Positions 19,884 through 30,673 of a stretch of DNA of 64,000 bases are shown one piece after another. This stretch comes from Rhizobium freirei PRF 81. GTDB taxonomy: Bacteria > Pseudomonadota > Alphaproteobacteria > Rhizobiales > Rhizobiaceae. The stretch lies in assembly GCF_000359745.1 (NCBI RefSeq), contig NZ_AQHN01000010.1, forward strand, positions 62,001-126,000, written 5' to 3'. Made by a program: the position numbers and the translations under genes. The notes below the pieces were generated by a model that was not told the origin of the DNA, did not search any database, and saw nothing but the letters and a program-made list of their open reading frames with translations. Each line of letters starts with the position of its first letter. Within the stretch, counting starts at the first letter, position 1.

Positions 19884-20037
19884 GAGCACAACAAGCAATT
19901 GAAAGAAAAAGGCAAAATGAATTCCGTTCTACTTTTGTTTTGTCGTTTCTTACCAGATACTTACATATGCGGAACGATAGGTTCCATCATGTCGGCGCGC
20001 CGCTCGATTCGCTTTTTTGATTGCTGAGGAAAACCAT

Positions 20038-20982
20038 ATGGCGAAGAAGATTCTCGTTCTCGGCGGTGCCCATATCGATCGGCGCGGACGCATCTTCGGC
20101 GAGACCGCGCCGGGCGCCAGCAATCCGGGAGCCTGGTTCGAGGAGCCCGGCGGCGGCGGCTTCAATGCCGCGCGCAATCTCGCCCGCCTCGGCTTCGACG
20201 TGCGGATGATCTCGCCGCGCGGCGGCGATCCCTCGGGCGAGATGGTTGCGGAGGCCGCCAGCCATGCCGGCATCGATGACAGGCCCTTCGTTTTCCTTGA
20301 CCGCAAAACGCCGAGCTACACCGCAATCCTCGAACACGACGGAAATCTGGTCATCGCCCTTGCGGACATGGAACTCTACAAGCTGTTCAGCCCGCGCCGT
20401 CTGGCTATTCGCGCCGTTCGCGAGGCTTTCGATGAGGCCGACCTCATTCTCTGCGACGCCAATCTGCCGGCCGAGACTTTGGCGACGATTGCGACAAAGG
20501 CCTTCCTCAGCGGCAAGCCCGTCGCAGCCATTGCAATCTCGCCGGCAAAGGTCGTGCGATTGAAGCCAAGCCTCCCGGGCATCGACTATCTGTTCCTGAA
20601 CGAGGCGGAGGCCGCCGCGCTGACCGAAAGCCGCCCGGAAGATCCGCGCGAATGGGTGGAGGCGCTGCGTGCCCTCGGCCTGCGCAATGGGGTGATCACC
20701 CGCGGCAAGCGCGCGCTGGTCGCTTTCTCCCATGATGCGATCGTCAGCCTGCAGCCGCCCATCGTCGATAATGTCGCCGATGTCACCGGAGCGGGAGATT
20801 CGCTTGCTTCGGGCGTGCTCTCGGCCCTGCTTGCCGGCCACGATCTCGGCGAAGCCGTCCGCCATGGCGCAGCCGCCGCGGCGATCACCGTGCAGTCGCC
20901 CTATGCGACCGCGGAAAATCTCTCCCCCGAGCTGCTAAAGACCACCTTGGCCCTTGTTCCCAAGGCCGAAATTCTGTCATGA
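20038..20982 (+). CDS. psuK: PfkB-family kinase, probable pseudouridine kinase
   Basis: This ribokinase-fold kinase of 314 residues has the N-terminal PfkB signature region GGGGFNAARNLARLG (about 38-52) and the catalytic DVTGAGDSLASG near residue 245, whose Asp is the base. Pairing with psuG next door points to phosphorylation of pseudouridine from RNA turnover. A general sugar or nucleoside kinase is the alternative. GAGGA precedes the ATG at 20038, and the TTG at 20017 is less likely. It reads away from recA. Confidence 0.85.
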   Translation: MAKKILVLGGAHIDRRGRIFGETAPGASNPGAWFEEPGGGGFNAARNLARLGFDVRMISPRGGDPSGEMVAEAASHAGIDDRPFVFLDRKTPSYTAILEHDGNLVIALADMELYKLFSPRRLAIRAVREAFDEADLILCDANLPAETLATIATKAFLSGKPVAAIAISPAKVVRLKPSLPGIDYLFLNEAEAAALTESRPEDPREWVEALRALGLRNGVITRGKRALVAFSHDAIVSLQPPIVDNVADVTGAGDSLASGVLSALLAGHDLGEAVRHGAAAAAITVQSPYATAENLSPELLKTTLALVPKAEILS

Positions 20983-21028
20983 AGCCTCTTCAAGACGCGT
21001 AAATTGTTTCAGTGAATTGGAAACGACA

Positions 21029-21955
<927 letters not shown>

Positions 21956-22059
21956 TTAGAGCCCTAAGCTATAGCGCGGCCTGGCGTTTCACCGAAACGG
22001 CAGGCCGTCTTCTTTTCAGGTCCGAGCGGGAAAGCATTGCGCGCCTCTCCCGGCATTGC

Positions 22060-23079
22060 TTAGGCCAAAGTAAACAGACCCAGGGCTGACCGCAGCTCTT
22101 TGAGCGTCGCCTCCGTCCGCTCCCTCGCCTTTCGCGTCCCCTCGCGCACGATCCCCATGACATAGTCCGGCTCGGCGGCATAGCGTGCCCGGCGCTCGCG
22201 GATCGGTGCAAGCAGCGCCTGAAGAATGTCCTCCAGATGTCTCTTGAGGGTGACGTCGCCGAGCCCGCCGCGCCGATAATGCGCCCTCATGTCATCGACC
22301 GACTGCCGGTCCTCGCAGAAGGCATCGAGATAGGTGAAGACGACATTGCCTTCGACTTTTCCAGCATCGCTGACGCGCAGATGATCCGGATCGGTATACA
22401 TACGCCGCACCGCATCGCTGATTTCATCGGGCGAGGCGGAAAGCGGAATGGCGTTTCCCTGGGACTTGCTCATCTTCGCCTTGCCGTCGACACCGGGCAA
22501 ACGCCCAACGTTCGGCACCATGGCCGCGGCCTCGACAAGGATATCGCGGCCGATTTGCCGGTTGAGACGGCGAACGATCTCATTGGTCTGCTCGATCAAT
22601 GGCGCCTGATCTTCGCCGACCGGTACGACCGATGCCTTGAAAGCGGTGATATCGGCCGCCTGTGAAACCGGATAGCAAAGAAAGCCGGCCGGCACATCGC
22701 GTTCGAAGCCGCGCAGCTGGATCTCCGTCTTGATCGTCGGATTGCGCTCAAGACGACTGACCGTGACGAAGTTCAGGTAGAGCAGCGTCAGTTCCGCCAG
22801 CGCCGGCAAGGCGGATTGAACGCAGATCGTCGTCAGCGCGGGATCGATGCCGACGGCGAGATAGTCGGTGGCGACTTCGAGGACATTTCGGCGAACCTTC
22901 CCGGGATCACTGGCATTGTCGGTCAGTGCCTGAGTGTCCGCCAGCAACAGGAATTGCTGGTGGCTATGCTGAAGCGCGACGCGGCTTTTCAGCGAACCGA
23001 CATAATGGCCGAGATGAAGCGGACCTGTGGTCCGATCGCCCGTCAGGATGACGGGGCGGGTATCGGTGGGGGAAAACAT
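22060..23079 (-). CDS. trpS: Tryptophanyl-tRNA synthetase, Firmicute-like type (probably auxiliary)
   Basis: This class I synthetase of 339 residues has the HIGH-type motif PLHLGHYVG and KMSKS in AKMSKSQGN. The opening [19 protein letters not shown] and the blocks [14 protein letters not shown] and [15 protein letters not shown] resemble the streptococcal and lactobacillal form more than the usual proteobacterial form, which starts with a QPSG or QPTG motif. A standard trpS is therefore expected elsewhere in the genome. The ATG at 23079 has GGAG seven bases ahead, and that GGAG lies in a hairpin. Codon use looks like the neighbours, so any transfer is old. Confidence 0.88.
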   Translation of the reverse strand: MFSPTDTRPVILTGDRTTGPLHLGHYVGSLKSRVALQHSHQQFLLLADTQALTDNASDPGKVRRNVLEVATDYLAVGIDPALTTICVQSALPALAELTLLYLNFVTVSRLERNPTIKTEIQLRGFERDVPAGFLCYPVSQAADITAFKASVVPVGEDQAPLIEQTNEIVRRLNRQIGRDILVEAAAMVPNVGRLPGVDGKAKMSKSQGNAIPLSASPDEISDAVRRMYTDPDHLRVSDAGKVEGNVVFTYLDAFCEDRQSVDDMRAHYRRGGLGDVTLKRHLEDILQALLAPIRERRARYAAEPDYVMGIVREGTRKARERTEATLKELRSALGLFTLA

Positions 23080-23085
23080 TTCGTT

Positions 23086-23203
23086 GCTCCGCAAAAGGAG
23101 CCGCCGCAATCGGGAAGGAAAAACGGAAACAAACCTATGCCTGCCGGATCACGGCGGCAGGGTCGATTTCAAGATATGACGACTGCCGCTCCTAAAAGGA
23201 GCG
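23086..23203 (-). promoter_or_regulatory. Structured 5' leader of trpS with three hairpins
   Basis: On the minus strand three stems precede the start: H1 at 23187-23203 (arms 23187-23193 and 23197-23203), H2 at 23140-23161 (7-base arms) and H3 at 23086-23101 (5-base arms, 6-base loop). The 3' arm of H3 contains the GGAG Shine-Dalgarno sequence. H1 and H3 both have the form GCTCCTTTT followed by GGAGC, so the 5' arm of H1 could also pair with the ribosome-binding site. A regulatory role is inferred. Confidence 0.5.
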
Positions 23204-23330
23204 CCACCAGAAACGGCAAATAGGCTTGGCAAGGTCGATCATGCGCAAGCTGATAGCATCTTTGCGCTACTCTCGGCAACAGGAGGCGCGAACATCGCCC
23301 CTCACCCGCAAACCTCTTGTGCGACATAAG

Positions 23331-25949
23331 TCAGTTCTTGTCCAGCGTCTCGCGCACAACGACGGCAAGCTGCTTCAGCGAGAACGGCTTCGGCAGGAAG
23401 CCGAATTGCGCATCGGCCGGCAAATTGCGGGCAAAGGCGTCCTCGGCATAGCCCGAGACGAAGATGAACTTCATATCCGGATATTTTTTGCGCAGCTCGC
23501 GCAGCAGCGACGGACCGTCCATCTCAGGCATGACGACGTCGGACACGACGACATCGACCTGCCCGTCGAGCTCGTCCATGATATCGAGCGCCTCGACGCC
23601 CGAGCCGGCCTCATAGACGGTATAGCCACGGGTCTCGAGCATGCGCTTGCCGCCGCGACGCACCGCCTCTTCATCCTCGACGAGCAGCACGACCGCGGAC
23701 TTGCCGGTCAGGTCGGCCGGCTCCTCTGCCGGAACGACCGCCGCAACGCTCTGATCCATGGCCGCGACATCGCGGCTTTCCGGCATTTTCGCCTCCGTCA
23801 CCGCAGGCATTTCGACAATGTGCCGCGGCAGGAAGATGCGGAAGGTCGTTCCCTTGCCGACCTCCGATTCCGGCTGGATATAGCCTCCCGACTGCTTGAT
23901 GATGCCGTAGACCATCGCAAGGCCGAGACCGGTGCCCTTGCCCACTTCCTTCGTCGTGAAGAAGGGCTCGAAAATCTTGTCCATGATTTCAGGCGCGATA
24001 CCGGTGCCGGTGTCGCTGACCTCGATGAGCACCATGTCCTCATGCGGCAGATAGGGATAATTGAAGGCGCTGACATCGGCCGCCAGCAGATTGCGCGTGC
24101 GCAGCGTCAGCGTGCCGCCGCCGGGCATGGCATCGCGCGCATTGACGCAAAGATTGATGAGCACCTGCTCGAACTGCGACAGATCGGTCTTCACCGGCCA
24201 GAGATCCCGGCCGTAATCGACGTCGAGCTTGACGTGCGTGCCAGATAGCAGCCTGTCCACCAGCATGCGCAGATCGCCGATCACGTCGGTCAGGTTGAGA
24301 ACGGTCGGCCGCATGGTCTGCTTGCGCGAGAAGGCGAGCAGCTGCCGCACCAGCACGGCCGCGCGATTGGCGTTCCGCTTGATTTCCATCAGGTCAGCAA
24401 AGCTGGCATCGGAGGGCCGCGCCTGCAGCAGCAGATGGTCGGAAGACAAAAGGATGGCGGTCAGCACGTTGTTAAAGTCGTGCGCGATGCCGCCTGCAAG
24501 CGTGCCGACGGCATTCAGCTTCTGCGTTTGCGCCATCTGGGTCTCGAGCGCCTTCTGCTCGGTCACCTCGACGGCGTAGACGATGGCGGCCTCTTCCGGT
24601 GCCTCGTCGGTCTGGTCGATGACGGCGTTGATATAGAAGCGGAAATGCCGCGTCTCGTCTTTAGGATTGCGGGAGTCGATCGCCGGGATATCGCCTTGCC
24701 GATCCTTGGCGGCGGCGAGCGCCTGATGCAGCCGCGACCGGTCGCTCTCGTTGACGACAGTCTCAAGTGCCGCACCGCGCTCGATATCGTCGCGGGAGAC
24801 CAGATCGGAAAAGAGCTTCAGGAACGGCGCGTTGGTGCGCAGAATGCGGCCGGCGCCATCGACGGAAGCGATCGCCATCGGCGTATTGTTGAAGAACCGG
24901 CTGAAGCGCATCGCCGCCGCCGAAGCCGATTGCTCGGTGTCGCCGCCATTTTGCCGCGTCAATACGATCGTGCGGCTTTCACCCGGGGCGCCATCGCGCA
25001 TCGACGTCACGCTGTGGACGATCTGTACCGGCAGGCTCTGGCCGTTGGAGCGCCGCAGATCGAGATCCAACGTCACCGTCTTCTTTAAACCGGGTTCCGC
25101 CTGGACGGATTGGATCAGCGCCAGCCCCTCGCCGGCCACGAGATCGCCGATCGTCATCGATCCCGGCACGAACTTCGTCAGGTCGAAACCGAGCCATTCG
25201 GCCAGCGTCGCGTTGAGATAGAAAATCTCGCCCTTGCGACCGGCGGAGAAGAACCCTGCCGGCGCGTGGTCGAGATAATCGATCGCGTTTTGAAGTTCCT
25301 TGAAGAAGCGTTCCTGATCGTCGCGCTCGGAGGTGATGTCGGTGATCTGCCAGATGTGCAGCGTCTTGTTGCCGCCCTGCTCCGGCGGCAGAACACGTGC
25401 TTTCAATCGATACCAATGGGCTCCCTGGCCGATTCCATTGAAGGGGCCGAGCGGTTTCAGCAGCCGAAATTCCTCCGATCCCTCCTTGCCGTCACGCAAA
25501 CCGTTGGCCAGACGATAGAGAGCTTCATTTGATTCACGGTTACGGGAGAGCAGGGTCTCGAGCGACTGCACCTCGGTCGCCTTGGTGGCGCCCGTCAGCC
25601 GTCCGTAGGCGGCATTGGCGTAGACGATGCGGCCCTTCTCGTCCGTAATCAGCGTGCCATCCGGATGGCTGTTCAGGAACGAACGCGCCAGGCTGTCGGA
25701 CTGCGGCTGCGGCATGACCTCGACGAAACCGATGATCGAGGAGACCAGAAAGAAGATACCGACCATGGCAAGGATGCCAAGCCCGCCAAGCACGGCTTCA
25801 TTGTCGAGCTGGCTCTTGAAGACGACGAAGGCAACCGCCGCGGCCACGAGAACGAGCGCAAGCAGGATGATGCGCAGCGCAGTTCCGGAACGAACCCCGC
25901 CATCCACCAGCGGCACGCTATACTCGTCGGACGGACGCTGCTTCGTCAT
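23331..25949 (-). CDS. cckA: Cell-cycle hybrid histidine kinase CckA
   Basis: CckA is the membrane kinase that feeds phosphate through ChpT to CtrA and CpdR in Alphaproteobacteria. The 872-residue protein has two TM helices at about 20-70, PAS-type sensor regions (about 90-460), the phospho-acceptor His490 in [15 protein letters not shown], an HATPase with DTGTGIAP and [11 protein letters not shown], and a C-terminal receiver with Asp804 in [13 protein letters not shown]. The ATG at 25949 follows GAGGGG. The frame extension to 26036 is not used. It is divergent from the FliO-like gene, as in related rhizobia. Confidence 0.93.
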   Translation of the reverse strand: MTKQRPSDEYSVPLVDGGVRSGTALRIILLALVLVAAAVAFVVFKSQLDNEAVLGGLGILAMVGIFFLVSSIIGFVEVMPQPQSDSLARSFLNSHPDGTLITDEKGRIVYANAAYGRLTGATKATEVQSLETLLSRNRESNEALYRLANGLRDGKEGSEEFRLLKPLGPFNGIGQGAHWYRLKARVLPPEQGGNKTLHIWQITDITSERDDQERFFKELQNAIDYLDHAPAGFFSAGRKGEIFYLNATLAEWLGFDLTKFVPGSMTIGDLVAGEGLALIQSVQAEPGLKKTVTLDLDLRRSNGQSLPVQIVHSVTSMRDGAPGESRTIVLTRQNGGDTEQSASAAAMRFSRFFNNTPMAIASVDGAGRILRTNAPFLKLFSDLVSRDDIERGAALETVVNESDRSRLHQALAAAKDRQGDIPAIDSRNPKDETRHFRFYINAVIDQTDEAPEEAAIVYAVEVTEQKALETQMAQTQKLNAVGTLAGGIAHDFNNVLTAILLSSDHLLLQARPSDASFADLMEIKRNANRAAVLVRQLLAFSRKQTMRPTVLNLTDVIGDLRMLVDRLLSGTHVKLDVDYGRDLWPVKTDLSQFEQVLINLCVNARDAMPGGGTLTLRTRNLLAADVSAFNYPYLPHEDMVLIEVSDTGTGIAPEIMDKIFEPFFTTKEVGKGTGLGLAMVYGIIKQSGGYIQPESEVGKGTTFRIFLPRHIVEMPAVTEAKMPESRDVAAMDQSVAAVVPAEEPADLTGKSAVVLLVEDEEAVRRGGKRMLETRGYTVYEAGSGVEALDIMDELDGQVDVVVSDVVMPEMDGPSLLRELRKKYPDMKFIFVSGYAEDAFARNLPADAQFGFLPKPFSLKQLAVVVRETLDKN

Positions 25950-26239
25950 AAACCCCTCGTCTCCGCCATTCTCCTCGCGACATGTCATAGACGTTTCGGA
26001 TCGCCAGAGTCGGACCTTTCGAATCTTCTTTACCAATTTGCGTCATCGGCAAAAAGCGTTACGGGGCCAGAAAGGCTTGAATTCACAAGCAAGAGAGCCC
26101 AAGGGGCAGCAATCACATCTTGTATCGGGCTTGATCCTGTCCATATGATCGCCGCATAGAAAGTCCAAGGTCAAGGCATCTACCTTACTGTAGTTGCGCA
26201 TAGGCCGCGACATCGGGGACAAATACGGAGTATCTCGAC

Positions 26240-27166
26240 ATGTGGGACGACATCGCCGGAGCCTATGGCAGCCGCTTTTTCCTTGCAGCCGGCGGGGTCG
26301 GACTCGCCCTCCTGGTACTCATCGCCATTCTTTGGATTGTGCGCAACCGGGCGCCATCGCCCTTCGTGCGCGGCGGCAAGAACCGCCAGCCGCGCCTGCA
26401 GGTGCTGGATGCCGCCGCCGTCGATGCGCGCCGCCGTCTGGTGCTCGTCCGGCGCGATGGCATCGAGCATCTCATCATGATCGGCGGCCCGACCGATATC
26501 GTCATCGAGTCCGGCATCTCCGATCCCTCGCGAGCAGGAGCAGCGGCAGCGCTCGACGGTCCGATCGCGTTCGAAAGTCGGCTGCAGCCGCGGCAGACGG
26601 CCGGCGAACTCGATAGCCCGCCCGTTGCGCTTCCCGCAGAAAAGCAGCAGTCGACAGGGGAAAAGATCGAAGCCTATCTGCGGGCCGAAGGGGCTACTCC
26701 AACGCCGCTAAGGCCCGCGCCGCAGCCGGTCGAGCGTGCCCCTCTGCCTGCCGCACCGTCGCCGCAGCGCGCACCGCAGCCGGCACCCGCAATCACTGAA
26801 GCCGAAGCCGCCGACATATTGGACGCCGCTCGCCATGTCGTCCTGCCGCCTCAGCCTGTACGACCGGCAGCGGTCGAGCCAACCATCACGCCGCTTGCCC
26901 CCGTTGCCGCTCCCGCCGATGTCGGCAGTGATTTCCAGCGCCTGCTCGAAGCGGAAATGTCGAAGAATTTGACAGCGGAACGGATCATTCCAAACGCTCC
27001 GCCGCCGCGGCAAGTTCAGCAACAGCCGGTAACCGCGCCCACGCAAAGCCCGGTCCCGGCGCAGCGCGTCGAGCCCGAACTCGCCCCGATGACCGGAGCG
27101 GACAGCGCCCTTCAGAAGGAAGTCGCCCGCATCTTCGGCGAAATGAGCGTTAGCCGCGACAAATAG
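26240..27166 (+). CDS. FliO-domain membrane protein
   Basis: The 308-residue protein has one N-terminal TM helix (about 12-35) followed by a short cytoplasmic domain with the FliO/MopB pattern (LQVLDAAAVDARRRLVLVRR, then HLIMIGG at about 50-80). The rest is long, proline- and alanine-rich and probably disordered, with a short helix at the end. FliO is a minor part of the flagellar export gate. This gene is not in a flagellar cluster here but divergent from cckA, so a flagellar role is not proven. Confidence 0.7.
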   Translation: MWDDIAGAYGSRFFLAAGGVGLALLVLIAILWIVRNRAPSPFVRGGKNRQPRLQVLDAAAVDARRRLVLVRRDGIEHLIMIGGPTDIVIESGISDPSRAGAAAALDGPIAFESRLQPRQTAGELDSPPVALPAEKQQSTGEKIEAYLRAEGATPTPLRPAPQPVERAPLPAAPSPQRAPQPAPAITEAEAADILDAARHVVLPPQPVRPAAVEPTITPLAPVAAPADVGSDFQRLLEAEMSKNLTAERIIPNAPPPRQVQQQPVTAPTQSPVPAQRVEPELAPMTGADSALQKEVARIFGEMSVSRDK

Positions 27167-27204
27167 GGCGCGGCGCGAAACACTTTCGAATCAAAAGACA
27201 CGCG

Positions 27205-27827
27205 AGTCATGACCTCCACCAGAGGTGGAGGTTTGAAACGCTGCGCTTGAACCGCTAGAAGCGGTTTTGCTATAAGTTAGTAGCTAGGATTAAAGAGGTC
27301 GGCAAAGTCGGAAGCTTTGTCGGCCTTTTCTTGATTACGGATATAACGTCTGACGACCTGCTCATCGTAGCCAGTCGTCGACACGAAGTATCCACGCGCC
27401 CAAAAGTGATAGCCCTTGTAGCGCCGCTTGCGGGCATATTTGTTGGCGACGTAAAGCGCCGTCTTCCCCTTCAAAAAGCCGACAATATGCGCAACCGAGT
27501 ATTTCGGCGGGATCGAGATCAACATATGCACATGGTCGGGCATCAAATGACCCTCTTCGATCTGGCAGCCTTTTTGCTGTGCCAGCCGACGTAAGAGTTC
27601 TCCCAACTCACGCCGTACGTCCCCGTAGAGTCTTTTCGTGCGGTATTTGCTGCCAAAAACAACGTGATACTTGCAGTCCCACGTCGCATGCGAGAGCGTT
27701 TGCTCATCCATAGAACCTCCTTGTTCGAAGTCTGGGCCACGCCAGCAGTTCAAGCAGGAGGTCTCTCAACTACCGTGTAGAACTCGTCCAGTCCTCCACC
27801 GTAGGTGGAGGTTTATCTTGCTCGCAA
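27205..27827 (-). mobile_element. IS200-like insertion sequence, copy 1 (IS200/IS605 family)
   Basis: The limits come from comparison with copy 2 at 43871-44494. The two share everything between AGTCATGACC and CTCGCAA except one base in a T-run. There are subterminal hairpins at both ends, CCTCCACC paired with GGTGGAGG, as is typical for the family, with no terminal inverted repeats and no target duplication seen. Only a tnpA gene is present, without tnpB. The left end (right side here) directly abuts the T-run of the dksA terminator. Confidence 0.9.
27277..27711 (-). CDS. tnpA: IS200-like transposase TnpA (Y1 HUH)
   Basis: This single-strand-specific transposase has 144 residues. The HUH metal-binding motif is HVHMLI in MPDHVHMLISIPP and the likely nucleophile tyrosine sits in the C-terminal helix (TTGYDEQVVRRYI). 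The ATG is preceded by a strong AAGGAGG. The protein is identical to the one at 43987-44421. Both copies look intact. Confidence 0.92.
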   Translation of the reverse strand: MDEQTLSHATWDCKYHVVFGSKYRTKRLYGDVRRELGELLRRLAQQKGCQIEEGHLMPDHVHMLISIPPKYSVAHIVGFLKGKTALYVANKYARKRRYKGYHFWARGYFVSTTGYDEQVVRRYIRNQEKADKASDFADLFNPSY

Positions 27828-27830
27828 ACA

Positions 27831-27863
27831 AAAAGGCACGACGCATAGAGCGCCGTGCCTTTT
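27831..27863 (-). terminator. Intrinsic terminator of dksA
   Basis: AAAAGGCACG and CGTGCCTTTT pair around 13 bases. The minus-strand T-run ends at about 27828, right against the IS end. It lies 32 bases past the dksA stop. Confidence 0.85.
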
Positions 27864-27894
27864 GTGTTTGTCCTGGCCGAGATCAACCGTTCCG

Positions 27895-28314
27895 CTACTC
27901 GTCGCGATAGACCTTCTCGCGGCGCTCATGACGTTCCTGCGCTTCGATCGACAAGGTGGCGATCGGCCGCGCGTCGAGACGCTTGAGGCCGATCGGTTCG
28001 CCGGTTTCTTCACAGTAGCCGTAAGTGCCGTCTTCGATACGCTGCAATGCAGCGTCGATTTTCGAGATAAGTTTACGCTGGCGGTCGCGAGCACGAAGTT
28101 CGATGGCTCGGTCTGTTTCTGAGGATGCCCGATCGGCGAGATCGGGGTGGTTTGCGCTTTCTTCTGCCAGATGGTCCAGGGTTTCGCGCGCTTCTCTAAG
28201 GATATCGTTTTTCCAGGCGATCAGCTTCGCTCGAAAATAAGCTCGCTGATTTAGGTTCATGAACTCCTCGTCTTCCGAGGGCACGTAATTGCTAAGATCG
28301 ATCTTCTCACTCAA
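27895..28314 (-). CDS. dksA: RNA polymerase-binding transcription factor DksA
   Basis: DksA binds the RNA polymerase secondary channel and works with ppGpp in the stringent response. The 139-residue protein has the long coiled coil (about 20-90, tip DxxDxA-like in LADRASSETDRA) and the C-terminal globular part YGYCEETGEPIGLKRL. Only one of the four zinc-finger cysteines of E. coli DksA remains, a pattern known in alphaproteobacterial forms. The start is TTG at 28314 with AGGAG about 8 bases before it. Upstream ATGs in frame lack support. Confidence 0.9.
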   Translation of the reverse strand: MSEKIDLSNYVPSEDEEFMNLNQRAYFRAKLIAWKNDILREARETLDHLAEESANHPDLADRASSETDRAIELRARDRQRKLISKIDAALQRIEDGTYGYCEETGEPIGLKRLDARPIATLSIEAQERHERREKVYRDE

Positions 28315-28594
28315 CGCGATTCTCCTGAAGAACATCTCATATGGCGGGCTGTATATCCCAACCAATAGTGCCGGTTCAAGCCAAATAGAGGCTGTCAACT
28401 GATTTTTAAATTTGTCATAAATTTCGGCTAAGTGTCTATTTTTTCGTCATATATTGGCAACGACCCAAATTTGGCGTGTCGGTAACCTCTGCGCGAGCCG
28501 GCGTTCCCCGCTCGATTCGGAGGATATCTGCGCGGTTGACGGCACGCCCCAGGAGACGCTACCTCATTGATGAAATAGAGCTTCGGATTTCATC

Positions 28595-29086
28595 ATGACC
28601 AAAATCTCGCCGCCGCCATCAAGGATCTATCTCCTGCGTCATGCCGAGGCTCAGCGGGCGGCGCCCGGACAGAAGGATTTCGATCGTCCTCTAAGCAGCA
28701 AGGGCTATGCGGCGGCGGAAATCGTGGCCGACGAGGCTATCGAGAAAGGTTACAAGCCAGATCTGATCATCTCATCGACGGCGCTGCGCTGCCGTCAGAC
28801 GGCCGAGGCCATGCGCCGCATCGTCAGCCCCTCCACCGAGTTCCGCTTTGTCGATGCGGTCTATAACGGAACGCTGGACACCTATCTTTCCCTGCTTGCG
28901 TCGCAGAAGGATCAAGGAGCCGTCATGCTCGTGGCGCATAATCCGACGATCGAGCAGACGCTGGAAGCCCTGATCGGCCGCAAGGCTCTGGCAGCGGCCC
29001 TTCCGCACGGCTTTCCGACAGCCGGCCTCGCCGTCGTCGATGCGGCTTCGCCCCGCTGGTCGCTGACGGATTTTGTCACCAAATAG
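28595..29086 (+). CDS. sixA: SixA-type histidine phosphatase
   Basis: This 163-residue member of the histidine phosphatase superfamily has the catalytic LRHAEA (residues 13-18), the second basic block SSTALRCRQTAE and the late VAHNPTIEQ histidine. SixA removes phosphate from the Hpt domain of hybrid kinases in E. coli. The short length with no extra domains fits SixA. A link to the nearby CckA pathway or to the Hpt protein at 36 kb is possible but not shown. Confidence 0.85.
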   Translation: MTKISPPPSRIYLLRHAEAQRAAPGQKDFDRPLSSKGYAAAEIVADEAIEKGYKPDLIISSTALRCRQTAEAMRRIVSPSTEFRFVDAVYNGTLDTYLSLLASQKDQGAVMLVAHNPTIEQTLEALIGRKALAAALPHGFPTAGLAVVDAASPRWSLTDFVTK

Positions 29087-29197
29087 GGATAAGCATCTGA
29101 AGCGAACCAGCGCAGCCGTTCGCTTGGCCCGCTCATCTTTTCCGCGCAAGATTCGCTACCTATATTCACGGTCACGCTGTCACCCAGGGATCCCGCC

Positions 29198-30673
29198 TTG
29201 CCGCCAAGCCTGACCTCCTTCACCGACGACGCCCTCATCGCCTTCGACAATCTCGCGGATCGTGCGGCCGGGCTCGTCAACCCGACAGTTCGGCTTGGCG
29301 TCACGGGCCTCTCCCGCTCCGGCAAGACCGTCTTCATCTCGTCGCTGGTGCACAATCTGCTGAATGGCGGCCGTCTGCCGCTGTTCGAGCCGGTGCAATC
29401 AGGCCGCGTTTCGGCGGTTCGCCTCGAGCCCCAGCCCGACGATGCCGTGCCGCGCTTTCAATATGAGGATCATATCCGCGCATTGGTCAAAGAGCGCATA
29501 TGGCCGGATTCGACGCGCGCGATCTCCGAGCTGCGCATCACGCTGGATTATCAAAGCGCCAGCGGCTGGAACCGGTTGTTCTCTCCAGGCCGCCTTTCCA
29601 TCGATATCGTCGATTATCCGGGCGAATGGCTGCTCGACCTCCCCCTGCTCGGAAAAGATTTCCGAGCCTTCAGCGACGAGACCTTGGCGCTGGCCGAAAC
29701 CGGCATTCGCGCCGAACTGTCCAGCAACTGGCTGGCAATAACCGAAAATGCCGATATCGCTGCGCCCGCCGACGAAATGAAGGCGCGTGATCTTGCCACC
29801 GCTTTTGCCGATTATCTGAAGGCCTGCAAATCCGACGAGCGCTCGCTCTCGACGCTGCCGCCCGGGCGTTTCCTGCTGCCCGGCGATCTCGATGGCTCGC
29901 CTGCCCTCACTTTCGCGCCGCTGAAGCTTCCAGCCGAGGGCAGCGCCCCGAAGGGTTCGCTATGGGCGATGATGGAGCGCCGCTACGAGGCCTATAAATC
30001 GGTCGTGATCAAACCCTTCTTTCGCGAGCACTTCGCCCGCCTCGACCGCCAGATCGTGCTCGTCGATGCCCTGCAGGCCATCAATCGCGGTCCGGAAGCC
30101 GTGCAGGATCTCGAACGCGCGTTGACGGACGTGCTTGCCTGCTTCCGTCCCGGTAACAACTCCTTCTTTTCCTCGCTGCTTGGCCGGCGCATCGACCGCG
30201 TGCTGGTTGCCGCCACCAAGGCCGACCACCTGCACCACGAGAGCCACGACCGGCTGGAGGCGCTGACCCGCCGCCTCGTCGAGCGCGCGGTCGACCGCAT
30301 CGGCATGGCCGGCGCCGGCATCGAAGTCATGGCCATCGCCTCCGTACGCGCCACCCGTGAGGCGACGGTTACGCGCGACGGGGAGACGCTTCCCGTCATC
30401 GTCGGCACGCCGATGGACAAGGAAACGATTGCCGGCGAGACCTTCGACGGCAATCGCAAGACGGCGGTATTCCCGGGCGATCTTCCTGAAAATCCGCGCT
30501 GGCTGTTCGAAGCTCTTGAATCCGATGGGGCCAAGGTCCACTTGCCGGACGTGAATGTCGTCCGCTTCCGCCCGCCGGAGCTCGATGAAACCGGCGGCGG
30601 AATTAAGCTATCGGTGCCGCATATCCGGCTTGATCGCGCCATGCAGTTCCTGTTCGGAGACCGTCTCGCATGA
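29198..30673 (+). CDS. YcjX-family P-loop protein
   Basis: This predicted nucleotide-binding protein of 491 residues has Walker A GLSRSGKT at about 37-44 and DxxG-like IDIVDYPGEW at about 127-137, typical of the YcjX/DUF463 family of GTPase-like proteins linked to stress responses. The start is TTG at 29198 with AGGGA 8 bases before it. The next gene overlaps by 4 bases (ATGA), as ycjX and ycjF do in other proteobacteria. Confidence 0.88.
   Translation: MPPSLTSFTDDALIAFDNLADRAAGLVNPTVRLGVTGLSRSGKTVFISSLVHNLLNGGRLPLFEPVQSGRVSAVRLEPQPDDAVPRFQYEDHIRALVKERIWPDSTRAISELRITLDYQSASGWNRLFSPGRLSIDIVDYPGEWLLDLPLLGKDFRAFSDETLALAETGIRAELSSNWLAITENADIAAPADEMKARDLATAFADYLKACKSDERSLSTLPPGRFLLPGDLDGSPALTFAPLKLPAEGSAPKGSLWAMMERRYEAYKSVVIKPFFREHFARLDRQIVLVDALQAINRGPEAVQDLERALTDVLACFRPGNNSFFSSLLGRRIDRVLVAATKADHLHHESHDRLEALTRRLVERAVDRIGMAGAGIEVMAIASVRATREATVTRDGETLPVIVGTPMDKETIAGETFDGNRKTAVFPGDLPENPRWLFEALESDGAKVHLPDVNVVRFRPPELDETGGGIKLSVPHIRLDRAMQFLFGDRLA

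Noticed and set aside
23160..23225. A short hydrophobic reading frame on the minus strand in the trpS leader, ending in TGA at about 23170
   Set aside because: It has no ATG or GTG start with a ribosome-binding site and no tryptophan codons, so a trp-type leader peptide is not supported.
27205..27827. A tnpB (RNA-guided nuclease) partner in the IS200-like elements
   Set aside because: Both copies are about 620 bases with a single tnpA. There is no room or sequence for tnpB, so these are IS200-group, not IS605-group, elements.
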